Shown: positions 15,871-25,485, numbered from the stretch's first letter. The stretch is DNA of 64,000 bases from Thermanaerothrix solaris (GCF_032334255.1 NZ_JAUHMF010000002.1:186001-250000), one strand, 5' to 3'. The notes: generated by a model from the sequence alone, not told the origin. Translations and numbers: made by a program.

Positions 15871-17116
15871 CCTGATTCGATCCCACTTTCCCGCCTTACG
15901 CCGGCCGGTGATTTACTTCGATAACCCCGGCGGCACGCAAATCACCCAGATGGCGCTGGACCGCATGGTCCACTACCTCACTCTGCACAACGCCAACCAC
16001 GGCGGTGCCTTTGCCACCAGCCGCGAGTCGGATGCGGTATTGGAGATGGCGCACCAGGCCGTCGCCGATTGGCTCAACGCAGCGCGGCCGGATGAGATTG
16101 TTTTCGGCGCCAACATGACGACACTCACCCTGCACCTCAGCCGCTCCATCGCCCGCACCTGGCAGCCCGGCGATACCATTGTGGTTACCCGCCTGGATCA
16201 CGATGCCAATATCTCGCCTTGGGTGTTGGCGGCGCAGGATCGCGGCTGCCGCGTGCGCTGGGTGGACTTTCACCCCGAAGACGGCACGCTCGATCTGGAC
16301 GACCTGGCACGGGCGTTGGAAGAAAAGCCGCGCCTGGTGGCGGTGGGCTATGCCTCCAACGCCTTGGGTACGATCAACCCGGTGGCAAAAATAGTCAGCA
16401 TGGCGCATGCCGTCGGGGCGTGGGTGTACGTGGATGCGGTGCAATATGCCGCGCACGGCCCGATGGACGTGCAGGCGCTGGAATGTGATTTTCTGGTCTG
16501 CTCGGCATATAAGTTCTTTGGGCCCCACGTGGGCGTGCTCTACGGGCGCTACGACCATTTGCAAGCCCTGAGCGCCTACAAGGTGCGCCCGGCGCCCAAC
16601 GACCCACCAGGCAAGTTCGAGACCGGCACCCAAAACCATGAGGGCATTGCCGGTGTGCTGGGCGCGCTGGAGTACCTGGAATGGGTGGGCCGCACCTTTG
16701 GCGCCGCAGTAGATCAGCCGACGCTGGCGGTTTATAGTGGACGACGGCGCACCTTCAAGCAGGCCATGCTGGCGATCCAGGCCTACGAGGCCAACCTCAG
16801 CCGTGCCTTGCTGGACGTGCTGGAAGCCATCCCGGGGGTCACTGTTTACGGGCTGCGCGATCGGGCCCGCCTGGCCGAACGCGTGCCAACGGTCAGTTTC
16901 ACCCTGGCTGGGTGGCTGCCACAGGCCGTGGCAACGGCGCTGGATCAGGCCGGCATCTACGTCTGGGACGGCAACTTCTATGCCCTGGCGGTGACCGAAC
17001 GCTTGGGGCTGGAGGGCAAGGGCGGGCTGGTGCGAGTTGGCCCGGTGCATTACAACACGCCGGACGAGGTGCAACGCCTGGGTGACGCGCTAGCGCGCCT
17101 GGTGCGCCAGGCCTGA
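15854..17116 (+). CDS. Class V aminotransferase, cysteine desulfurase-like
   Basis: The start at 15854 (MTLDLNLIRSHFPAL) follows GGAGG by about 8 bases; the longer frame lies inside the previous gene. The 420-residue protein has the PLP fold of the SufS/NifS group: IYFDNPGGTQIT near the N-terminus, NHGGAFATSRESD, an HDANISPW phosphate-binding region, VDAVQYAAHGPMDV with the aspartate that holds the pyridine nitrogen, and the Schiff-base lysine in SAYKFFGPHVG. It resembles the cysteine desulfurase-like subfamily that lacks the mobile-loop cysteine. The substrate is unknown. Translational coupling to the FAD oxidoreductase suggests a shared pathway. Confidence 0.85.
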   Translation: MTLDLNLIRSHFPALRRPVIYFDNPGGTQITQMALDRMVHYLTLHNANHGGAFATSRESDAVLEMAHQAVADWLNAARPDEIVFGANMTTLTLHLSRSIARTWQPGDTIVVTRLDHDANISPWVLAAQDRGCRVRWVDFHPEDGTLDLDDLARALEEKPRLVAVGYASNALGTINPVAKIVSMAHAVGAWVYVDAVQYAAHGPMDVQALECDFLVCSAYKFFGPHVGVLYGRYDHLQALSAYKVRPAPNDPPGKFETGTQNHEGIAGVLGALEYLEWVGRTFGAAVDQPTLAVYSGRRRTFKQAMLAIQAYEANLSRALLDVLEAIPGVTVYGLRDRARLAERVPTVSFTLAGWLPQAVATALDQAGIYVWDGNFYALAVTERLGLEGKGGLVRVGPVHYNTPDEVQRLGDALARLVRQA

Positions 17117-17187
17117 GCCGCAACCCGCCGGCCGGCGCGGGTAACGGCGACAAACCGCGCCGGCTGAATCTGCGTATCCTTCCTCTG

Positions 17188-18189
17188 ATGGCGCTCTCCT
17201 TCCCCTGGTCGGCTTTAGAGCGCGCGGTAGCCTGCCGCGAACCCCACCTGGATGCCGAGCACAGCGGGGCCTACCGCCTCTTCGCCGGGTTTTACGAGGG
17301 CTTTCCCGACCTGGTGATTGACCTCTATGCCCGCACGCTGGTGCTGTTCAACTACGCCGAACCGCCCTCTACCTTAGATGCCCTCATCCCCGAGGTGCAA
17401 GCATGGCTGTTGGCGCGCTTCCCCTGGGTGACCGCGGTGGTGCTCAAAACGCGCTTCGCTACTGATCCCGCCCGGCGCCGCGGCGTGCTGACCTGGGGCG
17501 ATCAGCCGGCTACGCGCATCCGCGAGCACGGCGTGTGGTACGCCCTCGACCTGCGCCTGAATCAGGATGCCAGTTTTTACCTCGATACCCGCCACCTGCG
17601 CGCCTGGCTGAAGGAAAACCTCCGCGACAAGACCGTGTTGAACACCTTTGCTCACACCGGCAGCCTGGGTGCCGCCGCGTTGGCCGGGGGTGCTCGGCGG
17701 GTGGTGCAGACCGACCGCAGCGCCCGGTTCCTGGCCATGGCCCGGCAAACCTACCGCCTCAACGGTTGGCCGGTCGCCCCGCATGATTTTGTGGTCGCCG
17801 ATTTCTACCGCCAGACGGCGGCCTGGCGACGGCAGGGTGTGTGCTTCGATGGCGTGATCCTCGATCCCCCCTTCTTTGCGGAGGAGCGCAGCGGGCGGGT
17901 GGATCTGCAGAATGCCTATCACCGCCTGATCAACAAGGTGCGCCCCCTGGTCGCTCATGAAGGCTACCTGGTAGCGGTCAACAACGCCCTCTTCCTCAGC
18001 GGGCAGGCCTATCTGGAGATGCTCCAATCACTGGCTGAGGAAACCTACCTGCGCCTGGAGGCGCTTATCCCTGTGCCGGAGGATGTCACCGGCTACCCCG
18101 AGACGCAGGTGAGCGCGCCACCGGCTGATCCTGCACCCTTCAACCACCCCACCAAAATCGCCGTGTTGCGCGTGCGACGGGAAACTTAG
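17188..18189 (+). CDS. Class I SAM-dependent methyltransferase, RlmI/RlmK-like
   Basis: The 333-residue protein has an N-terminal RNA-binding-like part (residues 1-110, including HSGAYRLFAGFYEGFPDLVIDLY) and a Rossmann methyltransferase domain. The SAM-binding motif is VLNTFAHTGSLGAAALAGGA, the acidic loop VVQTDRSARFLAMA, and the catalytic-type motif VILDPPFF. This is the architecture of 23S rRNA m5C methyltransferases such as RlmI, though the N-terminal PUA domain is short or divergent. It probably methylates rRNA. It is convergent with the membrane protein gene, and the two 3' ends overlap by four bases. Confidence 0.75.
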   Translation: MALSFPWSALERAVACREPHLDAEHSGAYRLFAGFYEGFPDLVIDLYARTLVLFNYAEPPSTLDALIPEVQAWLLARFPWVTAVVLKTRFATDPARRRGVLTWGDQPATRIREHGVWYALDLRLNQDASFYLDTRHLRAWLKENLRDKTVLNTFAHTGSLGAAALAGGARRVVQTDRSARFLAMARQTYRLNGWPVAPHDFVVADFYRQTAAWRRQGVCFDGVILDPPFFAEERSGRVDLQNAYHRLINKVRPLVAHEGYLVAVNNALFLSGQAYLEMLQSLAEETYLRLEALIPVPEDVTGYPETQVSAPPADPAPFNHPTKIAVLRVRRET

Positions 18190-19829
18190 TTACCCATCTC
18201 TTGGATGCCATAAAGCCACCACCCATAGGCCAACCTGCGCCGATCGAGAAATGGCTCCGGTTGGGTGCAATAGTTCAGGTGTGGCAGGGCGGCGCAGAGC
18301 GCCCGCGGCCAGTTGAGGTTGAAGAGGCGCAAATGCTGTTCAAACCTGACCTGAGTGCGGCCCGTTGTCTCTCCCTGTGCCGCCAGAAATGCGTCCAGGC
18401 TCGCGTTCCATTGTGCCTGGGTCGGCTCATACACCCCCAGGCGCACGCTCAGGCGAGGTTGGTGGGTGATGAACGGGCTGAGCACGTAACAGGGCGCCGT
18501 GCAGGTCGCACCGGGGTGAAAGACCTGCAGGTTGAGGTCGGCACGATCATACTGCACTCGCAGGTGCAGCCCGATTTGCTCGTAATACTCATTCGGATCC
18601 TGAATGTTAACCAGCAGCGTGGCGTTGTGAGGCAAATGTGCCGCAACGTACGCCAGGGCCTGGCGGTTGGCACGATCCACCACCATTTGCAAGCGGGCAT
18701 TGGTGAGGTTCGTGGGCAGGGTGGTCAGAAAAAGGGCTAAGCCCAGCCCCAACCCCAGCGCCGCCCAGGTGCGCCCGCGGCCATCGCGCCGGGCTTGAAT
18801 GGCCTCGTAAAAACCGACCGCCCCGAACATTGCCGCGCCCACGCTGAACGGCAGCATGTAGTACTCCACCATGTACACCCAGGGCAGGAAGATTGCCATC
18901 CACCCCGCCATCCAGAGCAGGGCTTCCAGAGCCAGCAGCCCGAACGTCCATGTGCGCTGACAGAGCCAACGGTAGAGCAGCCAGAGTCCCAACGGTAGCA
19001 GGTAGAGATCATCGCGCAGCAGCCAACCGACCCAGCGGATAAGCGAAGCCTTGATCGCCGCGGCGCTTAATGCATAGGCATCGGTATAGGTGCCGGCGGT
19101 CAGTGCCGTGGGGATGACTTGGCGGCGCAAGATGTAAAACAGCCCGCCCGCCAGCAGGCTGATCACCCCCAGTGCCAGCGCCGACCGCACCTCCGTGCGC
19201 GCCGGGGCAGTACGGCGCAAGCTCCAGGCCAGCCCGGCCCACCCCAGCCCAATCGGGAGCATCACCAGTGTGGTCTCTTTGACCCCAGCGGCCAAGAACA
19301 GCAACAGGGCGGCAACCACCGTGCGCCAGCTCCACCACTGCGCCCCACGCGCCGGCACGGTGTAGAGCAGGTTAAGCGCGCCCAGGATCAACACCACCTG
19401 TAGCGGTTCGCTTTTGGAGAGGGTGTAAAAACTCTCCACCACCGGCCCGGAGAAGAGGAAGAGCAGCCCCGCCCCCAACCCCACCAGGGGTTGGTCGGAA
19501 CGGAGGCTCACCCAGCGGTAAAGAAGCAGGGTGGCAGCGCACAGCAAGGCGAGGTTGCCCAGGAACCACCCACGCGGGTTTGTGCCCGCCAGCCGGTAGA
19601 GCAAGGTGTTGTAAGCCCAATAGACGGGTCGAAAACGTCCAGCCTCGCGGTCAAACTCGACTTGCCAATCCCCCTGCAGGATTTGGCGCGTAACGCTCAG
19701 GGTGCGCCCATCGTCGAGCAAGCCGAAATCGGGCTGCAGCAGGCGGGGCAAGAGGAGGAGCAGGCTGAGCAAGAGCAAGATGCCAACGTGCACCTTAGGC
19801 CGCTGAAACCAAACGAGGGGTAAGGTCAT
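18186..19829 (-). CDS. Polytopic membrane protein, possible GT39/ArnT-like glycosyltransferase
   Basis: The start is placed at the ATG at 19829 (MTLPLVWFQRPKVHVG, 547 residues), because a TATAAT on the minus strand (19874-19869) lies inside the longer GTG-started frame. The protein has about ten to twelve hydrophobic helices up to residue about 400, then a soluble tail. An early loop (FGLLDDGRTLSVTRQI) carries paired aspartates where GT39/ArnT-type lipid-linked glycosyltransferases have their acidic motif, and RFRPVYWAYNTLLYRLAG follows. It may transfer sugars from a polyprenyl donor at the cell surface. Family assignment is tentative. Confidence 0.6.
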   Translation of the reverse strand: MTLPLVWFQRPKVHVGILLLLSLLLLLPRLLQPDFGLLDDGRTLSVTRQILQGDWQVEFDREAGRFRPVYWAYNTLLYRLAGTNPRGWFLGNLALLCAATLLLYRWVSLRSDQPLVGLGAGLLFLFSGPVVESFYTLSKSEPLQVVLILGALNLLYTVPARGAQWWSWRTVVAALLLFLAAGVKETTLVMLPIGLGWAGLAWSLRRTAPARTEVRSALALGVISLLAGGLFYILRRQVIPTALTAGTYTDAYALSAAAIKASLIRWVGWLLRDDLYLLPLGLWLLYRWLCQRTWTFGLLALEALLWMAGWMAIFLPWVYMVEYYMLPFSVGAAMFGAVGFYEAIQARRDGRGRTWAALGLGLGLALFLTTLPTNLTNARLQMVVDRANRQALAYVAAHLPHNATLLVNIQDPNEYYEQIGLHLRVQYDRADLNLQVFHPGATCTAPCYVLSPFITHQPRLSVRLGVYEPTQAQWNASLDAFLAAQGETTGRTQVRFEQHLRLFNLNWPRALCAALPHLNYCTQPEPFLDRRRLAYGWWLYGIQEMGN

Positions 19830-19928
19830 GCCGATGCGCCCTGACGTCTTAAGAAGGTTATCTTCCTCATTATAACCGTAGGCTCGCCTCAAGCATGTTA
19901 TACTTTTCCCCACAAAGGCGTTATTCCT

Positions 19929-21848
19929 ATGTCCTTAATCACTGCCACTGACCTTGCCAAATCCTTCGGCGCGCAGGATGTCTTCATCGCCGTGACCCTC
20001 AGCATCCCGCGCGATGGGCGCATTGGGCTGGTCGGTGCCAACGGCGTGGGCAAGACCACGCTCTTGCGCATCCTAGCCGGCCTGGAAGAACCAACCCGGG
20101 GCGAGGTACAGCGCGCCAAGGGCCTGCGCCTGGGTTACCTGCCCCAGGAAGTCCCCGTGCCCGACCCGAGCCTCAACGTCTGGGCGTTCTGCCGCCAGGC
20201 GTTCGCCCACCTGATCGCCATGGAAGAGGAGTTAGCCCGCCTTGCCGCCGCCATGGGTGATCCGGCGCAAGGTGAGGCCGCGCTGATTGCTTACAGCCGA
20301 CTGCAAACGGCCTATGAGCACCAGGGCGGTTACACTTATGAACACCACCTGCGCCAGACCCTGATCGGCTTGGGTTTCACCGAACCGGAGTGGCAGCGTC
20401 CGCTGGGGCAACTCTCGGGCGGCCAGCGCACGCGGGCCTACCTCGCCCGTCTGCTGTTGGAAACCCCCGACCTGCTGCTCCTGGACGAACCCACCAATCA
20501 TCTCGATATCCAGGCGCTGGAATGGCTGGAGAAGACCCTGCGCGATTGGCCCGGCGCCGTGGTTGTGGTCTCGCACGACCGCTACTTTTTAGATCATGTG
20601 GTATCCACCGTTTGGGAGTTGACGCCCGAGGGGCTGGAGGTCTATCGCGGCAATTACTCCGCCTACTGGCAGCAGCGCCGGGAACGCTATCAGCGCCGGT
20701 TGGAAGAGTACGAAGCGCAACTGGCGCGCATCGAAAAAGAAGACGCCTATATCCGCCGCAACCTGGCCGGGCAGAACGCGCGCCAGGCACTTGGGCGACG
20801 CAAACGCCTGGAACGCCTGCTGGAGCAGGTGCGCCGTCCACCACCCCCCGAGCCGCGGCGCATCCGCCTCAATTTTGGCGAGGTAGCGCGCTCCGGCGAT
20901 TTAGTCCTGCGCACGCAGGGGCTAGCCATCGGCTACCGTGATGAGGGACGGCCGCTCTTTCACGTCCCAGATCTGCTGCTCAAACGCGGCGAGTGCGCGG
21001 CCATCCTCGGTCCCAACGGCGCCGGCAAGACCACGTTTCTCAAAACCCTACTGGGCGAGGTGCCACCCTACGCCGGCGAGGTCATCCTCGGTGCCGGTCT
21101 CAACATTGGCTACTTCGCCCAGGCCCATGAGGGCCTTGATCCGCACAAGACGCCTCTGGCTACGATTCTGGATGCCTGTCCCACCTGGCTTCCGGCCCAG
21201 GCACGGGATTATCTGGCGCGTTTTCTCTTCAGCGGGGATGACGTGTTCAAGCCCATCGCCGCCCTCTCCGGCGGAGAACGCGGTCGGCTGGCGCTGGCCT
21301 GCCTGGCGTTGGCCGGGGCTAATTTCCTGCTTCTCGACGAACCGACGAACCACTTGGATGTATTTGCTCAGGAAGTGTTGCAAACCGTTCTGGCCGCTTA
21401 CGAGGGCACCATCCTTCTTGTCTCGCACGACCGCTATCTGATTGACACCCTGGCGACCCAAATCTGGCATGTGCAGCCCGAGGAACGCCGCTTGCAGGTT
21501 TTTGCAGGCACTTACAGCGCCTACCGTGAAGCCCAAGAAGCCGCTGCTGCCGCCGCCAAGGCTGCACCGGCCGCTGCGTCTTCGCGCCCGCACCGCGAGA
21601 ACGCCAGCACCAAAGCCCAGCGCCGTACCCGGCAGGCCCTGGAGGCATTGGAGGCTGAGATCGCGGCATTGGAAGCCGACCTGGCACGGGTGACGCGGAG
21701 GTTGGAACATCCCCCCAGCGACCCGCTCAAAGTGGCCGAACTGGGGCGCGAGTATGAGCGCCTGCAGCGCCAACTCGAAGAACGCTGGCAGCGTTGGGCC
21801 GAACTGGCCGAAGAGGGCGACGGCGGGGCGTTCAATGCGTCTGCGTAG
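19929..21848 (+). CDS. ABC-F family ATPase
   Basis: This 639-residue protein has two ABC ATPase domains and no membrane segment. Domain 1 has Walker A GANGVGKTTLL, signature LSGGQRTR and Walker B LLLLDEPTNHLD. Domain 2 has GPNGAGKTTFL, LSGGERGR and FLLLDEPTNHLD. The linker between them (about residues 240-310) is charged and helical, and a C-terminal coiled coil (QALEALEAEIAALEADLARV) follows. ABC-F proteins act on the ribosome in translation or antibiotic protection. The closest architecture is that of Uup/YdiF-type factors with a C-terminal coiled coil. The start overlaps no other gene. Confidence 0.92.
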   Translation: MSLITATDLAKSFGAQDVFIAVTLSIPRDGRIGLVGANGVGKTTLLRILAGLEEPTRGEVQRAKGLRLGYLPQEVPVPDPSLNVWAFCRQAFAHLIAMEEELARLAAAMGDPAQGEAALIAYSRLQTAYEHQGGYTYEHHLRQTLIGLGFTEPEWQRPLGQLSGGQRTRAYLARLLLETPDLLLLDEPTNHLDIQALEWLEKTLRDWPGAVVVVSHDRYFLDHVVSTVWELTPEGLEVYRGNYSAYWQQRRERYQRRLEEYEAQLARIEKEDAYIRRNLAGQNARQALGRRKRLERLLEQVRRPPPPEPRRIRLNFGEVARSGDLVLRTQGLAIGYRDEGRPLFHVPDLLLKRGECAAILGPNGAGKTTFLKTLLGEVPPYAGEVILGAGLNIGYFAQAHEGLDPHKTPLATILDACPTWLPAQARDYLARFLFSGDDVFKPIAALSGGERGRLALACLALAGANFLLLDEPTNHLDVFAQEVLQTVLAAYEGTILLVSHDRYLIDTLATQIWHVQPEERRLQVFAGTYSAYREAQEAAAAAAKAAPAAASSRPHRENASTKAQRRTRQALEALEAEIAALEADLARVTRRLEHPPSDPLKVAELGREYERLQRQLEERWQRWAELAEEGDGGAFNASA

Positions 21849-22016
21849 CCTGGTTTGCTCCAGGAAGAGGTTCGTTGCCAAGCGGACGGAATCCCGCGCG
21901 GAAGCAAATTTTTCGCAAATCCCCCCCCGTTTTTAAGCAAAAGACGATTTGCGAAGCGCAGGCGACGCAAGGGGAGGCGAAAGGGTTAAAACAGCCCTCT
22001 AGACGCACGTAGAGGC

Positions 22017-22044
22017 TTGATTTTTGTTTAAAGTGCGCTATAAT
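22017..22044 (+). promoter_or_regulatory. CRISPR array 2 leader promoter
   Basis: TTGATT (22017-22022) and TATAAT (22039-22044) are separated by 16 bases, 16 bases before the first repeat at 22061. The flanks (CTTGATTTT and TATAATAGGG) match the promoter of array 1. The preceding 170 bases after the ABC-F gene show no other feature. Confidence 0.6.
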
Positions 22045-22060
22045 AGGGTCAAAATCCGCT

Positions 22061-23349
22061 GTTGCAGTCGCCTCGATCCGTTAGTGGATACTGAAATTTG
22101 CTGTCGGTGTATGTGATTGGGTTGCCGCTTTTGGTTGCAGTCGCCTCGATCCGTTAGTGGATACTGAAATACTGGGGGCTCTTGCACGCCGCGGCCCGAG
22201 TTTCGTCAGTTGCAGTCGCCTCGATCCGTTAGTGGATACTGAAATAGGATGTCATCAACGCTGCGGAGCGTGAGCGGAGCAGTTGCAGTCGCCTCGATCC
22301 GTTAGTGGATACTGAAATGCTCGCCAAGTATTCTGCCATTGCGGTGGCCATGGCGTTGCAGTCGCCTCGATCCGTTAGTGGATACTGAAATCGCTTATGA
22401 TGATTATAGCAAACACTATCAATGTTGTTGCAGTCGCCTCGATCCGTTAGTGGATACTGAAATTATGGAAAACGATATACACGTCAACGTCATTAGTTTG
22501 TTGCAGTCGCCTCGATCCGTTAGTGGATACTGAAATAGCACAGACTTCGAGGGAGGGGACGACATCAAAGGGTAGTTGCAGTCGCCTCGATCCGTTAGTG
22601 GATACTGAAATCACTAGAGCATTTTTGTCTGTAAGTGACCAAGTCAAAGTTGCAGTCGCCTCGATCCGTTAGTGGATACTGAAATTCACGCAAAAAATTG
22701 ATCAGCAGATCGTGGAGGATATAGTTGCAGTCGCCTCGATCCGTTAGTGGATACTGAAATACTCGAATACGTATGTTTCAAACTCCTATATTTTGTTGCA
22801 GTCGCCTCGATCCGTTAGTGGATACTGAAATGCCGTCACTGCTACGAAACATCGAGGCCGCACTGAGCATGTTGCAGTCGCCTCGATCCGTTAGTGGATA
22901 CTGAAACGCAACCATGATCGCACAGACATCGCGCGAGGCAAAAGCGGTTGCAGTCACTTCGATCCGTTAGTGGATACTGAAACGTCACTCCAGCTGATTT
23001 TATTGCTGAGACGGCGTGTTGCAGTCACTTCGATCCGTTAGTGGATACTGAAACTTCCTTATTGAGCACAGCAAATGACGGATACTTATTGTTGCAGTCA
23101 CTTCGATCCGTTAGTGGATACTGAAACACGCGATACCACCGCTGACCTCGAACGCGGCCACGGTTGCAGTCACTTCGATCCGTTAGTGGATACTGAAACA
23201 ACGACTAATAGAATCATTCGGCTTGAAACCGTAATAGGTTGCAGTCACTTCGATCCGTTAGTGGATACTGAAACATCGCGCGCGAGCGGCTTTCAAATAA
23301 AGGTGTCGTCTAGTTGCAGTCACTTCGATCCGTTAGTGGAACCTGAAGC
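22061..23349 (+). CRISPR. CRISPR array 2: 18 repeats of 37 bp, 17 spacers, two repeat versions
   Basis: Repeats start at 22061, 22134, 22209, 22282, 22355, 22427, 22500, 22575, 22649, 22724, 22795, 22871, 22947, 23018, 23091, 23163, 23238 and 23313; spacers are 34-39 bp. Repeats 1-11 begin GTTGCAGTCGCCTCGATCC and end GATACTGAAAT. Repeat 12 has GTCGCCTC but ends GAAAC. Repeats 13-17 have GTCACTTC and end GAAAC. The last repeat is degenerate (ends GGAACCTGAAGC). Degeneracy at the right and the promoter at the left put the leader at 22061 and transcription on the plus strand, giving an ACTGAAA(C/T) handle much like those of type I and III systems. No cas genes are in the window. Confidence 0.97.
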
Positions 23350-23361
23350 AGCGTAGCCTGT

Positions 23362-23384
23362 AAAGCCCCCAGCGGGGCTTTTTT
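23362..23384 (+). terminator. Rho-independent terminator after CRISPR array 2
   Basis: AAAGCCCC (23362-23369) pairs with GGGGCTTT (23374-23381), followed by a T-run to 23384. It sits 12 bases after the degenerate last repeat and would end the pre-crRNA. Beyond it another hairpin (CCTGAGG...CCTCAGG around ACCCC/GGGGT, about 23413-23450) has no T-run. Confidence 0.85.
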
Positions 23385-23618
23385 CTTACCCCGCATCGGA
23401 TGTAGGGCCGTTCCTGAGGACCCCGGCATGGAGCGGGGTTGCCCTCAGGCATTCCCGGGCGGGCCATCACCCCGGATTGACCCGGCCGGCGTCGCCCGAA
23501 CGATTGCGCTCCCCTTCCTTTTGTGGCCGTGGCTTGGGGGTCTCTTCAGGTCGCACCCACCCCAATCTTTGCGATGGCGCAAAGAGAAATACCCCTAAAT
23601 GGGTCAGAATTAACCGCG

Positions 23619-24665
23619 ATGCACATTACCCGCCCGTTGCTGTTGCTGGCACTGCTCGCCTTGCTCACCGCCTTGTGGGCAGGGTGGCTGCGCCTGGGCT
23701 GGGTGCTACCCGGGACGCCGGCGCTGGCCCTGGCCCATGGCCCTCTCATGATCATGGGCTTCCTGGGTGCGCTCATCCCCCTGGAGCGCGCCGTGGCGCT
23801 ACGACAACGCTGGATGTTCATCGCGCCGCTGCTGGCCGGCCTGGGTGTCCCGGTCTTGCTGATACAGCCCGGCGCCGGCCGCGTTCTGTTTGTCCTCAGC
23901 AGCCTGTTCACCCTCGGCATCCTGGGGGTCATGGTAAAACGTGAGCCAAGCCTGCACACCTTCACCATGGCGTTGGGCGCCCTGGCGCTGGTTGTGGGGA
24001 ACGGGCTTTGGTTGGCCGGGCAGCCGCTTTACCGCGTTGTCTATGCCTGGATAGCCTTTCTGGTGCTCACCATTGGCGGTGAACGCCTCGAACTCAATCG
24101 GGTCCGCCGCCCTTCACCCTCCCAAGTGCGCCTCTTTCTCGCCGCTGTGGGCCTCTTGTTGCTGGGGGTAGGTGGGGTTTGGGTTAACCCGGTGCTGGGA
24201 GCGCGCCTTTTGGGCCTGGCGCTGGTGGCACTGGGACTGTGGTTCCTCGTCGCCGATATCGCCCGTCCCAACCTGCGCCATCCCAACCCGCTCACCCGCT
24301 ACATGGCAATCTGTTTATTTGGCGGCTTTCTCTGGCTGGTGATCGGGGGTGGGCTGTTTTTGAGCCTGGGGGCGCTTTATGCCGGGCCGTATTACGATGC
24401 CGCCCTGCATGCCATCCTGGTCGGTTTTGTGCTGGTGATGATCTTCGGGCATGCCCCGGTCATCCTGCCGGCGCTGCTCGGCCGCCCCGTGGGCTATCAT
24501 CCCGGTTACTACGTTCCTTTGGGGTTGTTGCACTTCTCGTTGGTGCTGCGATTGGCGGGTGATCTTGCCCTGGATCACGTCCTGCGGCGCTGGGGTGGCC
24601 TGGTCAACGGGCTCGCCGTCCTGCTCTTTTTTGTCCTGATTCTGCGTAGCCTGAGGCACAAGTGA
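23619..24665 (+). CDS. Polytopic membrane protein, NnrS-like
   Basis: The start is placed at the ATG at 23619 (MHITRPLLLLALLALLTALW), which directly begins the first membrane helix; the longer frame adds an unlikely soluble leader. The 348-residue protein has about ten to twelve helices. Histidines in LALAHGPLMIMGFLGALI and in HAILVGFVLVMIFGHAPVILPALLG recall NnrS, a haem/copper membrane protein made during nitric oxide stress. It heads a run of genes leading to a nitrite reductase, which fits an NO-related role. Similarity is by pattern only. It is followed after 8 bases by the next gene. Confidence 0.55.
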   Translation: MHITRPLLLLALLALLTALWAGWLRLGWVLPGTPALALAHGPLMIMGFLGALIPLERAVALRQRWMFIAPLLAGLGVPVLLIQPGAGRVLFVLSSLFTLGILGVMVKREPSLHTFTMALGALALVVGNGLWLAGQPLYRVVYAWIAFLVLTIGGERLELNRVRRPSPSQVRLFLAAVGLLLLGVGGVWVNPVLGARLLGLALVALGLWFLVADIARPNLRHPNPLTRYMAICLFGGFLWLVIGGGLFLSLGALYAGPYYDAALHAILVGFVLVMIFGHAPVILPALLGRPVGYHPGYYVPLGLLHFSLVLRLAGDLALDHVLRRWGGLVNGLAVLLFFVLILRSLRHK

Positions 24666-24673
24666 GGTGACGG

Positions 24674-25078
24674 ATGCCGACCATCACACGCTGGCTGGTG
24701 AAAACCTCGTTGGTCATGCTGGTGGCGGGACTGGCCCTGGGAGTTTACCTGCATCTACCCGGGATTTCCAGCGGTGGTTTGTTTCCGCTCTACCTGCATC
24801 TGCTCACCTTTGGCTGGCTGACGCAGTTGATCATCGGCATTGCGCTGTGGATGCTGCCCAAATACACCCTGGAACGACCGCGCGGCGATGAGCGACTGAA
24901 TTGGCTGATCTACCTCTGCCTCAACCTGGGGCTGGTGATGCGGGCGCTCTTTGAGCCACTTCCGCCGACGGCACTATCTCCCTGGCGCGGGGTGGGGTTG
25001 GTCGCCGCTGCCGTTTTACAATGGCTGGCCGCGCTGCTGTTCATCAGGCAGGCCTGGCCGCGGGTGAAAGGACGCTGA
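24674..25078 (+). CDS. Four-helix membrane protein with a haem-copper-oxidase-like histidine motif
   Basis: This 134-residue protein has four predicted helices. Its second helix contains LYLHLLTFGWLTQLIIGIALWMLPK, resembling one helix pair of haem-copper oxidase/NO reductase subunit I, where histidines on such helices bind haem. At this length it cannot be a whole oxidase. The next gene encodes a paralogue of the same length (shared H-x-x-x-x-G-W-[LM]-T-Q pattern), so the two may form a heterodimer. RBS GAGGTGA overlaps the end of the upstream gene. Function unknown; a role in NO or nitrite metabolism is inferred from the cluster. Confidence 0.6.
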   Translation: MPTITRWLVKTSLVMLVAGLALGVYLHLPGISSGGLFPLYLHLLTFGWLTQLIIGIALWMLPKYTLERPRGDERLNWLIYLCLNLGLVMRALFEPLPPTALSPWRGVGLVAAAVLQWLAALLFIRQAWPRVKGR

Positions 25079-25080
25079 CC

Positions 25081-25485
25081 ATGCCGTTACTCAGTCGGTG
25101 GGCGGTGCGTTTGGCACTCATTGCCTTGGGGGTGGGGAGCACCCTGGGTGCGCTGATCTTGATCCAGAAAGGGCTGGGTACCCTGCCCTGGGCCTGGAGC
25201 GGTCTGGGGGCACACGTGGAATTGATGCTGATCGGGTGGATGACCCAGTTTGCCCTGGGCATTGCCTACTGGATTCTGCCGCGCCTGCCGGGGATGGCAC
25301 CGCGCGGCAATCCGATTCTGGCGGGCCTGGCTTTCATCTTGCTCAACCTGGGGCTGCTCTTGGCCCTGCTGGCGCCCTTCCGGCCCTGGCCGTGGGGGTT
25401 GGTCCTCGCCCGCCTGCTGGAAGTCCTGGGACTGCTGCTGTTTGGGCTGGCCATCTGGCCGCGCATTCGCGCTCTCAAGCCTTAA
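25081..25485 (+). CDS. Four-helix membrane protein, paralogue of the preceding gene
   Basis: The ATG at 25081 comes 3 bases after the previous stop. The 134-residue protein has four helices and the motif AHVELMLIGWMTQFALGIAYWILPR, matching the HLLTFGWLTQLIIGIALWMLP of its neighbour. Equal length and shared pattern point to tandem duplication. The conserved histidine in helix 2 could bind haem. It is followed by the Crp/Fnr regulator. Confidence 0.6.
   Translation: MPLLSRWAVRLALIALGVGSTLGALILIQKGLGTLPWAWSGLGAHVELMLIGWMTQFALGIAYWILPRLPGMAPRGNPILAGLAFILLNLGLLLALLAPFRPWPWGLVLARLLEVLGLLLFGLAIWPRIRALKP

Noticed and set aside
22339..23356. Frames with repeated FDPLVDTET segments
   Set aside because: They are translations of CRISPR array 2 repeats.
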